The notes under the pieces were generated by a model. The model saw only the letters and a list, made by a program, of their open reading frames with translations, ran no database searches and was not told the origin of the DNA. 64,000 nt of DNA, from the NCBI GenBank assembly GCA_958439195.1, contig OY288170.1, forward strand, positions 3,100-67,099, given 5' to 3'. Within the stretch, counting starts at the first letter, position 1. The number at the start of each line of letters is the position of its first letter. Made by a program: the position numbers and the translations under genes. Shown piece after piece: positions 1 through 8,272 of the stretch. The stretch is from an uncultured Paracoccaceae bacterium. Lineage in GTDB: Bacteria; Pseudomonadota; Alphaproteobacteria; Rhodobacterales; Rhodobacteraceae.

Positions 1-1958
1 GGATGCTTCAGCTTCCGCAGCGCCTTCGCCTCGATCTGGCGGATACGTTCGCGGGTCACGCTGAACTGCTGGCCCACCTCTTCCAAAGTGTGATCCGTGT
101 TCATCCCGATGCCAAATCGCATCCGCAACACCCGCTCTTCCCGTGGCGTCAGTGATGCCAAAACGCGCGTCGTGGTTTCCTTCAGGTTTTCCTGAATGGC
201 GCTGTCCAACGGCAGGATCGCATTCTTGTCTTCGATGAAATCGCCAAGCTGGCTGTCTTCCTCATCCCCGATGGGCGTTTCCAGCGAAATGGGTTCCTTG
301 GCGATTTTCATCACCTTGCGAACCTTTTCCAACGGCATTTGCAGCTTTTCGGCCAATTCTTCCGGCGTCGGTTCGCGGCCGATTTCGTGCAGCATCTGCC
401 GCCCGGTGCGGACCAGTTTGTTGATCGTTTCGATCATGTGAACCGGAATACGGATCGTGCGCGCCTGATCGGCGATGGACCGGGTGATCGCCTGACGGAT
501 CCACCATGTCGCATAGGTCGAAAACTTATAACCGCGGCGGTATTCGAATTTATCAACCGCCTTCATCAGCCCGATATTGCCTTCCTGGATCAGGTCAAGG
601 AATTGCAGGCCGCGGTTGGTATATTTTTTGGCGATGGAAATCACCAGACGAAGGTTCGCCTCGACCATTTCCTTCTTGGCCTGACGCGCCTCTTTTTCGC
701 CCTTCTGCACCTGATTTACGATGCGGCGGAATTCGCTGATGTCGACGCCGATATACTGTCCGACCTGCGCCATTTCGGCGCGCAGATCTTCAACCTTGTC
801 GCGCGATTTTTCCATCAGCGCCTGCCAACCCCGGCCCGCCTTGGCGGCCATACGGTCCAGCCAGGTGGGATCAAGCTCATAGCCCTGATATTCGTCGATG
901 AATTCGCGGCGGTTGATGCGGGCGGCATCGGCCAGCTTCACCATGTTGGAATTGATCGCCATGATCTTGCGGTTGATGCCATACAACTGGTCGATCAGCG
1001 CCTCGATCCGGTTGTTGTGCAGATGCAGCGCATTGACCAACGTCACGATTTCCGACCGCAGCTTTTGATAGGCGGCCTCGTCGGATGCCGAATAGCTGGC
1101 GGTTTCCGACAGGGTGGCCGACATGCGCAGATCCTGCATTTCGGCTAGCTTGGCGTAATCACGCGCGATGATTTCCAGCGTTTCCAGAACCTTGGGCTTC
1201 AGCGCCGCTTCCATAGCGGCCAGCGACATGGCGCTGGCTTCGTCGTCGTCATCCTCTTCCTCGGCGCGCATGATGGGGTTGCCATCGGCGTCAAGCTCCG
1301 GCTCGGCGCTGCCACCTGCACGGCGCGGGGCTGCGGCGGACATGTCCACCTCATCCAGCGCCGGGCCGCCTTCCATGTCATCCTCGCCGTCAAGCGACCG
1401 ACCAAAGGTGGCCTCAAGGTCGATCACGTCGCGCAGAAGAATGTCTTCGTTCAGAAGTTCGTCACGCCAGATGGTGATGGCCTGAAAGGTCAGCGGGCTT
1501 TCGCACAGGCCCGCGATCATCGTGTTGCGGCCGGCCTCAATCCGCTTGGCGATGGCAATCTCACCCTCGCGCGACAAAAGTTCGACAGACCCCATCTCGC
1601 GCAGATACATCCGCACCGGGTCATCGGTGCGGTCCAGCGTTTCGGTCGTGGCCCCCACAACCGCCACTTCGCGTGACGTGGAAGAGGTTTCCACCAACTC
1701 GCCCACGACTTCGCCTTCTTCGGCCTCATCGTCCTCGATGACGTTGATGCCCATCTCCGACAGCATCGACATCACGTCTTCGATCTGTTCCGACGACACC
1801 TGTTCCGGCGGCAGCACGGTGTTGAGCTGTTCATAGGTGATGTAGCCACGCTCGCGCGCATCGGCGATCATCTTCTTGACCGCAGCCTGGCTCATGTCGA
1901 GCGAGACATCGGCTTCCTGCTCTTCGGGCTTCGCGTCGTCAGTGTCTTTGATTGCCAT
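1..1958 (-). CDS. rpoD: RNA polymerase primary sigma factor RpoD (sigma-70), 3' end cut by window
   Basis: This is the housekeeping sigma factor that directs RNA polymerase to most promoters. About 652 codons are visible from the ATG at 1956-1958 down to the window edge. An acidic N-terminal region 1.1 is followed by region 1.2 (DPVRMYLREMGSVELLSREGE, near residue 100), a long acidic non-conserved insert, region 2 (about residues 430-505, with NLRLVISIAKKY and FSTYATWWIRQAI), and region 4 (about 595-652, TPREERVLRMRFGIG and VTRERIRQIEAKAL). Only the last residues after LRKLKHP are missing, so the gene is nearly whole. It follows dnaG by 123 bp on the same strand, the usual dnaG-rpoD pair. Identification is very secure. 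Confidence 0.98.
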   Translation of the reverse strand, partial: MAIKDTDDAKPEEQEADVSLDMSQAAVKKMIADARERGYITYEQLNTVLPPEQVSSEQIEDVMSMLSEMGINVIEDDEAEEGEVVGELVETSSTSREVAVVGATTETLDRTDDPVRMYLREMGSVELLSREGEIAIAKRIEAGRNTMIAGLCESPLTFQAITIWRDELLNEDILLRDVIDLEATFGRSLDGEDDMEGGPALDEVDMSAAAPRRAGGSAEPELDADGNPIMRAEEEDDDDEASAMSLAAMEAALKPKVLETLEIIARDYAKLAEMQDLRMSATLSETASYSASDEAAYQKLRSEIVTLVNALHLHNNRIEALIDQLYGINRKIMAINSNMVKLADAARINRREFIDEYQGYELDPTWLDRMAAKAGRGWQALMEKSRDKVEDLRAEMAQVGQYIGVDISEFRRIVNQVQKGEKEARQAKKEMVEANLRLVISIAKKYTNRGLQFLDLIQEGNIGLMKAVDKFEYRRGYKFSTYATWWIRQAITRSIADQARTIRIPVHMIETINKLVRTGRQMLHEIGREPTPEELAEKLQMPLEKVRKVMKIAKEPISLETPIGDEEDSQLGDFIEDKNAILPLDSAIQENLKETTTRVLASLTPREERVLRMRFGIGMNTDHTLEEVGQQFSVTRERIRQIEAKALRKLKH

Positions 1959-2081
1959 GGGTGCTCCTCGGGCGCGGGGCGGATGCGAATCGGTTCGCCT
2001 GCAACGAATCAATAACGCGAATCACGGTGGGTTAAAGGGTGCGGGCGGTGATTCTTTCGTATTCTTTGGGGTTTTTGCGGG

Positions 2082-4076
2082 TCAATGGCGGCGCGACGGG
2101 CGGTCAAAGCGGATGCTTTCGAACACCTTCCGGGCCTCTTCTAGTTCCTCCTTGTCCAACGCGACGCCATTGGGCGAGATGACAGCCTCGCCGATCTTGT
2201 CCTGTGGGCCGCGATGCGCGGCGGCGCGCGCCTCGTTTGCCTTGGCGATGCGCCATGTCAACCCTTCATCGACGACGCCTTCGATATCCTGTTCCGCTTC
2301 CTCGATCTCGCGGCGGCGGCCACGTTCGGCCTGCAGGATAAAGAAATCCTGCGCCAGCGCGAATTCGGCCCGTTCCGTATCGGCACTGTCCAGAAGGGCG
2401 GGTGCATTGCGGACATGGGAATGCGACAGCAGCGCGTCAAGCAGGGCGGGCGCTGCCTTTGCAACCTCGGCCTTCGGATCGGGGGCATCGGCATGGCACA
2501 AAAGCAGATCGCGCAGGATCCCGTGGCCATCACCGGTGCAATCAAGGCTTTCCAGGGCGGAATCGAACCGCGCGATCAAGGCAGGATGGGTGACAAGTGT
2601 GGCCAGGATCACAGCCTCGCGCAGCGCCTCTTCCACGGGTGCGGTGGCAGACCCCAAAAGCGAAAGGCGGGTCGTGTTCAACGGTGCGACGGGCTGGAAA
2701 ACGAAACGGCCACCCGCCGCCCCCCCTGCCCGCCCCCCCATCCTGGCAACACCTTGGCCACGGGGTGCATAGGGGCGAAACGGCTGTGCATTCTGCCCAA
2801 ACAGATCCAGCCTAAGGCGTTTGATATCCTCGCCGTAATGGGCGCGGATCGACGGGTCGGCGATGCGGCGCAGGGCTGCGCGCAGCGTCTTGTCCAATGC
2901 CGCCTTGCGTTCCGGGCTGTCGAAAACCTTGCCCTCTGTCTCGCGCCGCCACAGCAGGTTGACCATGGGCTGCGCGGCGTCGATCACCTTTTGCATGGCC
3001 GGCGCACCCTGCGCCTTGATCAGATCGTCCGGGTCCATCCCTTGCGGCAGAATGGCAAACCGAAGACCCTTTCCCGCCTCCAACAGCGGCAGGGCCAGGT
3101 CGATCACCCGCAACGCGGCGCGGATGCCTGCGGCATCACCGTCCAACGCGATGATGGGTTCGTCATGGATGCGCCACAGCAGGCGCAGCTGATCCTCGGT
3201 CACCGCCGTGCCAAGCGGCGCCACCGTGGCACGGAACCCCGCCTCGGACAGGGCGATTACGTCCATGTAACCTTCGGCCACGATCAGCGGCAGACCTTTG
3301 CCCGCTGCCTCCCGCGCATGGGCCTGATTGTAAAGGTTGCGACCCTTGTCAAAGAGGTCCGTTTCTGGACCGTTCAGATATTTTGCCCGTGCATTTGGGT
3401 CCATCGCGCGGCCGCCCAGGCTGATGGCACGTCCCCGCGCATCCCGGATCGGAAAGATGATGCGGCCCCGAAAGCGGTCATAGGGCGGGCCGCCGTCATC
3501 GGGTTTGGCGCACAGCCCCGCATCTACGATCAGATCCGGCGCGATCCCCTTTTGTGTCAGCGCCTGAAACAACGCCTGCCGCTGATCAGGGGCAAAGCCG
3601 ATATCCCACCGATCCTGCGCCGCTGGCGACAAACGCCGCTTCTCAAGATACGCCCGCGCCTCTGCCGCAGCCGAGGTCTTGAGTTGCAAACGAAACCACT
3701 TGACCGCCTCTTCCATCACCTGCGAAAGCAGGCTGCGCCGATCGGCCTTTTGCGCAGCTTGCGGGTCGCGCGCAGGCATCTGCATTCCCGCCTCGCGCGC
3801 CAGAATCTCGACCGCTTCCATGAAAGAGACGTTGTCGTTTTCCTTTACGAAGGTGACGGCGTCACCCTTTGCATGGCAACCGAAACAATAATAAAATCCT
3901 TTGCGATCATCGACATGAAAGCTGGCCGACCGCTCTTGATGGAATGGACAGGGCGCCCACCAGTCGCCCTTGGCCATGTTGGACTTGCGCATGTCCCACG
4001 TGACCTTGCGCCCCACAACCTGGCTGAGGGACACACGGGTGCGGAGTTCATCAAGGAATCCGGGCGGCAGGGACAT
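2082..4076 (-). CDS. dnaG: DNA primase DnaG
   Basis: Makes the RNA primers for chromosomal replication. The 664-residue protein has the expected order: an N-terminal CHC2 zinc finger (C43, H46, C64, C67, in CPFHQERS and FYYCFGCHAKGD), the primase core, a TOPRIM domain (IVAEGYMDVIALSEAGF with the catalytic Glu, then IALDGDAAG), and a C-terminal DnaB-binding region that is poorly conserved. Length is normal for the family. The start MSLPPGFLDELRTRV is the usual DnaG N terminus. It lies directly upstream of rpoD in the same direction, as in many bacteria. Confidence 0.97.
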   Translation of the reverse strand: MSLPPGFLDELRTRVSLSQVVGRKVTWDMRKSNMAKGDWWAPCPFHQERSASFHVDDRKGFYYCFGCHAKGDAVTFVKENDNVSFMEAVEILAREAGMQMPARDPQAAQKADRRSLLSQVMEEAVKWFRLQLKTSAAAEARAYLEKRRLSPAAQDRWDIGFAPDQRQALFQALTQKGIAPDLIVDAGLCAKPDDGGPPYDRFRGRIIFPIRDARGRAISLGGRAMDPNARAKYLNGPETDLFDKGRNLYNQAHAREAAGKGLPLIVAEGYMDVIALSEAGFRATVAPLGTAVTEDQLRLLWRIHDEPIIALDGDAAGIRAALRVIDLALPLLEAGKGLRFAILPQGMDPDDLIKAQGAPAMQKVIDAAQPMVNLLWRRETEGKVFDSPERKAALDKTLRAALRRIADPSIRAHYGEDIKRLRLDLFGQNAQPFRPYAPRGQGVARMGGRAGGAAGGRFVFQPVAPLNTTRLSLLGSATAPVEEALREAVILATLVTHPALIARFDSALESLDCTGDGHGILRDLLLCHADAPDPKAEVAKAAPALLDALLSHSHVRNAPALLDSADTERAEFALAQDFFILQAERGRRREIEEAEQDIEGVVDEGLTWRIAKANEARAAAHRGPQDKIGEAVISPNGVALDKEELEEARKVFESIRFDRPSRRH

Positions 4077-4198
4077 GCCCCATATATCGGCCGCACAAGG
4101 CCCGAAGTCCAGTCATCATCCAGACGACGTGCGGGCAAGCCCGCCCGCCGACACCCATTCTCCCCAGCCGCGCCCTCCGGCGCGTCCGGGGCCCGTTT

Positions 4199-4295
4199 AG
4201 GGGGCGTTCCGCCCCCTCGGCGCATGCCGCGCCTCACTCCCTGAGGGTATTTGTGCCAAGATGAAAACCCACGGCTTCATCTTGGCATAAATACC
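4199..4295 (+). repeat. Composite intergenic repeat: GC-rich hairpin plus CCAAGATGAA stem-loop (copy 1)
   Basis: The left part has a GGGGGCG/CGCCCCC hairpin, then CGGCGC...GCGCC and CCTGAGGGTA. The right part is a long stem-loop: 20-nt arms at 4246-4265 and 4276-4295 pair with a single G-U exception around a 10-nt loop, and carry the core GCCAAGATGAA. The left 65 bp recur in inverted orientation at 24094-24161 and, less exactly, near 8119-8189. The stem-loop sits downstream of soxG and may help end or stabilise its transcript. Confidence 0.85.
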
Positions 4296-4302
4296 GTGGG
4301 GT

Positions 4303-4319
4303 CCGGGGTGAAACCCCGG
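4303..4319 (-). terminator. Possible terminator hairpin of the sox operon
   Basis: A perfect 7-bp stem CCGGGGT/ACCCCGG with loop GAA lies 22 bp past the soxG stop. It is followed, in the direction of transcription, by the long stem-loop at 4246-4295. There is no T tract, so factor-independent termination is uncertain. The two hairpins together are a reasonable 3' end for the operon. Confidence 0.45.
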
Positions 4320-4341
4320 TGGCAACCACAGGTGCCAGATT

Positions 4342-4893
4342 TCAGGCAATCCGTGCACGTGCCGCCAGTAATTCCAATGCCTCGGCCAATTCTGACCAGG
4401 CCGTCCGGGCCATGGAGCGAAAGACCAGGATTTCAAAGGACTCTATCCCCGTGCGGATCAGGATGGCCTGCATGTGGTTCAATGCCACACGCGCGGTGTG
4501 CCCCACAGGGAATGCATGGGCGCGCAGATCCATCGGAACCGGGCGCATAAGTGCATCTGTCGCGGCAGGCCCGTGCAGCGTCAGGATCGCCCAACCATCC
4601 GTCTGATCCGTGACCGCGGCATGGTCCGTCAGCCCATCCGGCGCAACACTGCCGATCAGGAAGGCCTGATCACGGCCAGTCCAGACCAGCCGTCTGTCAC
4701 CACTGACGGATTGCCTGCCCGGCGCCGGAAACGCCAGCGCAAGCGGCGCAAACACTGCATCCACCTGCGCCATTCTGCCCGGAAAGGGTGCAATGGAAAT
4801 GATGGGCGTGGCCAGCCCCTCAGCCAAGGTGGTGTCAAGGCGGGTCAGGGGCGCATGGCCCGCAAGGGCCGATTTGGCGATAAGTTCAGGCAC
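4342..4893 (-). CDS. soxG: Sarcosine oxidase gamma subunit SoxG
   Basis: Gamma subunit of heterotetrameric sarcosine oxidase, of about 183 residues; it has the folate-binding (GcvT/YgfZ-like) type of fold and lies against the alpha subunit. The protein reads VPELIAKSALAG at its N terminus, typical of SoxG, and matches through TGRDQAFLIG and AIVTLHGP-like segments. I chose the GTG at 4891-4893 because AAGGAAGGGG precedes it by 9 bp and it overlaps the soxA stop by 8 bp; an ATG at 4917 would add eight residues. It is the last gene of soxBDAG. Confidence 0.9.
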   Translation of the reverse strand: MPELIAKSALAGHAPLTRLDTTLAEGLATPIISIAPFPGRMAQVDAVFAPLALAFPAPGRQSVSGDRRLVWTGRDQAFLIGSVAPDGLTDHAAVTDQTDGWAILTLHGPAATDALMRPVPMDLRAHAFPVGHTARVALNHMQAILIRTGIESFEILVFRSMARTAWSELAEALELLAARARIA

Positions 4894-7801
4894 GCAGCTT
4901 TGCCCCTTCCTTGTCATGGAACACGAGATCGGTGATCTCTGCGGTCACGTCCAGTTTGCGCAGATGATCGACCACCCGGATCCGGTCACCGTGGCGGGCG
5001 CGGCCATTCTTGACGAAAGCCAGCGCAAGATGCGCATCCAGCGTAGCGGAATAGCAGACCGAGGTGACATAGCCCTGATCCGTTTCACGATGCACCCTGT
5101 CGCCGGGTGCAAAAAGGTGCGCGCCCGCCGTCATCGGCATGGCTGATTTCAACCCTACCAACTGTTCCCGCTCTGGGCCAAACATCCCCGGCCGCGCAGC
5201 GGCGGCTTTGCCGATGCAGTCCTTCTTGGCGCTGACCATCTTTTCCATGCCGACATCGAATGCCGTGGTGCGGCCATGAATTTCGGCATGGGTGATGAAC
5301 CCCTTCTCGATGCGCAGAACGTTCAGCGCCTCCATCCCATAAGGCCCGCCGCCCAGCGTTTCGGCCCGCGCCAGCAGGTCGCGGAACAACGCCTCGCCAA
5401 AGCGGGTGGGCACAGCGAGTTCATAACCCTCTTCGCCGGAAAACGAGATGCGGAACAGGCGCGCGGGGGTGGACCCCAGCACAATGCCGCTGACACCCAT
5501 GAAAGGCAGGTCGGGCGCGGAACCCAGCAGCGTGGCGAGCAACTCGCGCGCCTTCGGCCCGGCAATGGCAAATTGCGCCCAGGCCTCGGTCACGGAAATA
5601 AAGCGGACATCCCATTCGGCACAAAACGCCTGATGGACAAAATCCAGATGCCGCATCACCAACCCGGCGGCGGCGGTGGTCGTGGTCATCAGATAGTGGT
5701 TTTCCCCCAATCGCGCGGTGGTGCCGTCGTCCAGAACCAGCCCATCCTCGCGCAGCATAAGCCCATAACGAACACGCCCCACAGGCAGGGAAGAGAAGGT
5801 GTTGGTATAAACCAGATCAAGAAACCGCGCCGCATCACGACCCTGAATATCGATCTTGCCAAGGGTAGAGACATCCGCCACGCCAACCGTAGTCCGCACC
5901 ATCCGCACCTCGCGGTTGCAGGCCTCCTGCCATGTGGCTTCCCCCGGCTTGGGGAAATAGCTGGGTCGATACCACAGGCCGGCCTCAATCATCGGGGCGC
6001 CACGGTCGCGGCTGGCCTGATCGCTGGTCAGAAAACGCTGCGGCGCAAAACCCATGCCACGCCCACCCGCACCCATCGCGGCAATCGACACGGGCGTGAA
6101 AGGCGGGCGGAATGTGGTGGTGCCGGTTTGCGGAATGCCACGCCCCGTGGCGTCGGCAAGGATGGCAAGCGCGGCCACGTTGGAGTTCTTGCCCTGATCC
6201 GGGGCCATGCCTTGCGTCGTGTAGCGTTTCATATGCTCGACGCTGCGAAAGTTTTCCTGCGCCGACAGCTTCACATCCTTGGTCGTCACATCATTGGCGA
6301 AATCAAGCCATTGCCGCCCCTCGACATCGGGCGTCTGCCAAAACGGCACAAGGCTGTAGGGCGCGTCTTCAGCCAAGGGCACGGCCATTTCAGGCGCAGT
6401 CCTGCCCAGAGCAGCAAGCGCGGAACGTGCGGCCTCTGTGCCGTCGCGCAGACAGGCAGCGGTCGAGAATACCCCGTTGCACGCCCCCGCAGGCGTAAGC
6501 CGAGGCACCGCATCGGGGGCGGGGATGAAGGCGGCAATATCCTCGCGCCACAGGGGGCGGCCATTCATATGGCAGGTCAGGTGAACCGTCGGATTCCAGC
6601 CACCCGACATGGCCAGGCAATCTGTCTCCAGCGTGGCCGTGCCGCCTGCGTGGCGCACCGTGATCGAGGCCAGGCCAAGCCTGCCCGCCGTTCCGGTGAT
6701 TTGGGCGTTCAGGTATACCGGGCAATCCTCAAGCGCCGTGGCATCGGGCCGGGTATCCAGGATCGCCACCACCTTGACCCCCGCCGCCATCAGATCGCGC
6801 GCGGTGGCACGCGCGGCATCGTTGTTGGCGATCACCGTTATGCGACTGCCCGGCACTACGCCATAGCGGTGCAGATAGCTGCGGACGGCCGAGGCCAGCA
6901 TGATGCCCGGACGATCATTGTCGGGAAATACCATCGGGCGTTCCAGCGCGCCCGCCGCAAGGATGGTCTGCCCCGCCACGATACGCCAGAAGCATTCCCG
7001 CGGCAGGTGCGGCGCGGGCTTGGTATGCAATCCCACCCGTTCCAACGCGCCGTAAGTGCCGTCGTCATAGGCCCCGGTCACTGTAGTGCGGGTCATCAGC
7101 CGCACATTGGGCAGGGCGCGCAGCTCATCCAGCGCGGCCTTGGCCCAATCGGCACCGGGCTGGCCATCAATGCGCAGGTTTTCCGACAAAAGCCTGCCGC
7201 CCATGCGGGCGTCTTCCTCGGCCAGGATCACATCCGCACCGGCCCGCCCGGCAGTCAGCGCCGCCATCAGGCCCGCCGGGCCTGACCCGATCACCAGCAC
7301 ATCGCAATACGCCCAAGCCTTTTCATAGGCCGCTTCGTCATGCTTGCCGGACAACGATCCCAGGCCCGCCGCCCTGCGGATCAGCGGTTCATACAGCTTT
7401 TCCCACAGCGGGCGCGGCCACATGAAGGTCTTGTAATAAAATCCCGCCGAAAGGAACGGCGCGGCCAGATCGTTGACCGACAGCAGGTCAAAACGCAGCG
7501 AAGGAAACCGGTTCTGGCTGCGGGCGGACAGACCATCGAACACTTCCTGCACCGTAGCGCGAACATTCGGCGTCTGCTGGTTGCCCTCCAGGATTTCGAC
7601 CAAGGCATTCGGCTCTTCGCTGCCCGCCGTCAGCACCCCGCGCGGGCGGTGATATTTGAAACTGCGCCCGACCAGCCGCACATCATTGGCAAGCAGCGCG
7701 GATGCCAGCGTATCGCCCTTGTATCCCTGATAACTGCGCCCATCGAAGATGAACGTGACAGGCTGGCTGCGGTCGATCAGTCCTTTTCCGGCCAGCCTCA
7801 T
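4886..7801 (-). CDS. soxA: Sarcosine oxidase alpha subunit SoxA
   Basis: Large subunit (971 residues) of the tetrameric enzyme that oxidatively demethylates sarcosine to glycine, passing the methyl carbon to tetrahydrofolate and reducing oxygen to peroxide. The N-terminal ferredoxin-like domain (FIFDGRSYQGYKGDTLASALLA) is followed by a dinucleotide-binding domain (CDVLVIGSGPAGLMAALTAGRAG, about residues 165-200) for NAD+ and, in the C-terminal third (from about residue 600), a GcvT-type aminomethyltransferase domain that holds the folate. Length is standard for the family. Its start overlaps soxD by 4 bp and its end overlaps soxG, so translation is coupled. Confidence 0.97.
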   Translation of the reverse strand: MRLAGKGLIDRSQPVTFIFDGRSYQGYKGDTLASALLANDVRLVGRSFKYHRPRGVLTAGSEEPNALVEILEGNQQTPNVRATVQEVFDGLSARSQNRFPSLRFDLLSVNDLAAPFLSAGFYYKTFMWPRPLWEKLYEPLIRRAAGLGSLSGKHDEAAYEKAWAYCDVLVIGSGPAGLMAALTAGRAGADVILAEEDARMGGRLLSENLRIDGQPGADWAKAALDELRALPNVRLMTRTTVTGAYDDGTYGALERVGLHTKPAPHLPRECFWRIVAGQTILAAGALERPMVFPDNDRPGIMLASAVRSYLHRYGVVPGSRITVIANNDAARATARDLMAAGVKVVAILDTRPDATALEDCPVYLNAQITGTAGRLGLASITVRHAGGTATLETDCLAMSGGWNPTVHLTCHMNGRPLWREDIAAFIPAPDAVPRLTPAGACNGVFSTAACLRDGTEAARSALAALGRTAPEMAVPLAEDAPYSLVPFWQTPDVEGRQWLDFANDVTTKDVKLSAQENFRSVEHMKRYTTQGMAPDQGKNSNVAALAILADATGRGIPQTGTTTFRPPFTPVSIAAMGAGGRGMGFAPQRFLTSDQASRDRGAPMIEAGLWYRPSYFPKPGEATWQEACNREVRMVRTTVGVADVSTLGKIDIQGRDAARFLDLVYTNTFSSLPVGRVRYGLMLREDGLVLDDGTTARLGENHYLMTTTTAAAGLVMRHLDFVHQAFCAEWDVRFISVTEAWAQFAIAGPKARELLATLLGSAPDLPFMGVSGIVLGSTPARLFRISFSGEEGYELAVPTRFGEALFRDLLARAETLGGGPYGMEALNVLRIEKGFITHAEIHGRTTAFDVGMEKMVSAKKDCIGKAAAARPGMFGPEREQLVGLKSAMPMTAGAHLFAPGDRVHRETDQGYVTSVCYSATLDAHLALAFVKNGRARHGDRIRVVDHLRKLDVTAEITDLVFHDKEGAKLRA

Positions 7802-8070
7802 GCTGCGCCCCCCTTGCGGTCGGCGACGGCCTCGACGGCCAGAATTTCATGCGTGACCGTGTTCCGGGTCACCGCCAGCCATGATGAACACCCCATATCG
7901 TGATACCACAGATCGCGTGTCACCCCGGCGGGGTTGTCGCGGTTGTGCAGATAATCATCCCAGGCCTGCGGAGCGGCGTCGGGTGCGGGACGGTCAAGAT
8001 AATCCTCAGCGCCATAATAGTAAAATTCGCGCCGGTCGCGGGGGCCACAAAGGGGGCAGGTCAGGCGCAT
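7798..8070 (-). CDS. soxD: Sarcosine oxidase delta subunit SoxD
   Basis: Small zinc-containing subunit, 90 residues. The pattern C5, C8, H57, C61 (MRLTCPLCG and WYHDMGCSSW) matches the three-Cys-one-His zinc site known for this family. The frame is open upstream to 8331, but the start at 8068-8070 (MRLTCPLCGPRDRREF) gives the normal N terminus; the extra upstream residues read through the hairpin repeat and are not credible. Its stop overlaps the soxA start (ATGA). Confidence 0.95.
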   Translation of the reverse strand: MRLTCPLCGPRDRREFYYYGAEDYLDRPAPDAAPQAWDDYLHNRDNPAGVTRDLWYHDMGCSSWLAVTRNTVTHEILAVEAVADRKGGAA

Positions 8071-8272
8071 GGCAGGCTCTTTTCGTGCAAGCTGTGGTCG
8101 CGGTGGCAGGCGTCGCCCAGGGGCGCTGCCCCTCGGCCTTGGGCCGTATCTTTCGGTAATCTGGGCCGGAATGTTTGGGCCAAGATGAACGCAGCGGCCT
8201 TCATTTTGGCAAAAATACTCCCGCCGAAGGCGCAGATCGATGCAGGGCGCAGATGGCGAAATCTGGTCATGG
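8071..8272. other. Unusual 202-bp spacer inside the sox operon
   Basis: In an otherwise tightly packed operon (soxD/A/G overlap) soxB and soxD are separated by about 200 bp. The gap contains a diverged copy of the composite repeat with a full CCAAGATGAA stem-loop (8179-8210). No gene is seen in it. The stem-loop could dampen transcription past soxB or protect the soxB message. Confidence 0.7.
8119..8210 (+). repeat. Composite intergenic repeat, diverged copy 2
   Basis: It has the same architecture as the copy at 4199-4295: a GGGGCG/TGCCCC hairpin followed by CTCGGCC, then a stem-loop with arms GCCAAGATGAA (8179-8189) and TTCATTTTGGC (8200-8210), 11 bp with one G-U, around a 10-nt loop. The GC-rich half is more diverged than in the other two copies. 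Confidence 0.7.

Larger units (their letters stand above)
4077..4341. other. Intergenic spacer with repeat element, no gene seen
   Basis: This 265-bp gap separates the start of dnaG from the end of soxG. No credible ORF is present. It holds the composite repeat at 4199-4295 and a second hairpin at 4303-4319, both described separately. The dnaG promoter should lie between 4077 and about 4200, but I could not pick a convincing -35/-10 pair. Confidence 0.6.

Noticed and set aside
2214..4244. 676-codon plus-strand open frame
   Set aside because: Antisense shadow of dnaG, without recognisable domains.
5276..7285. 669-codon plus-strand open frame
   Set aside because: Antisense shadow of soxA; composition is Arg/Gly/His-rich and no motif is recognisable.
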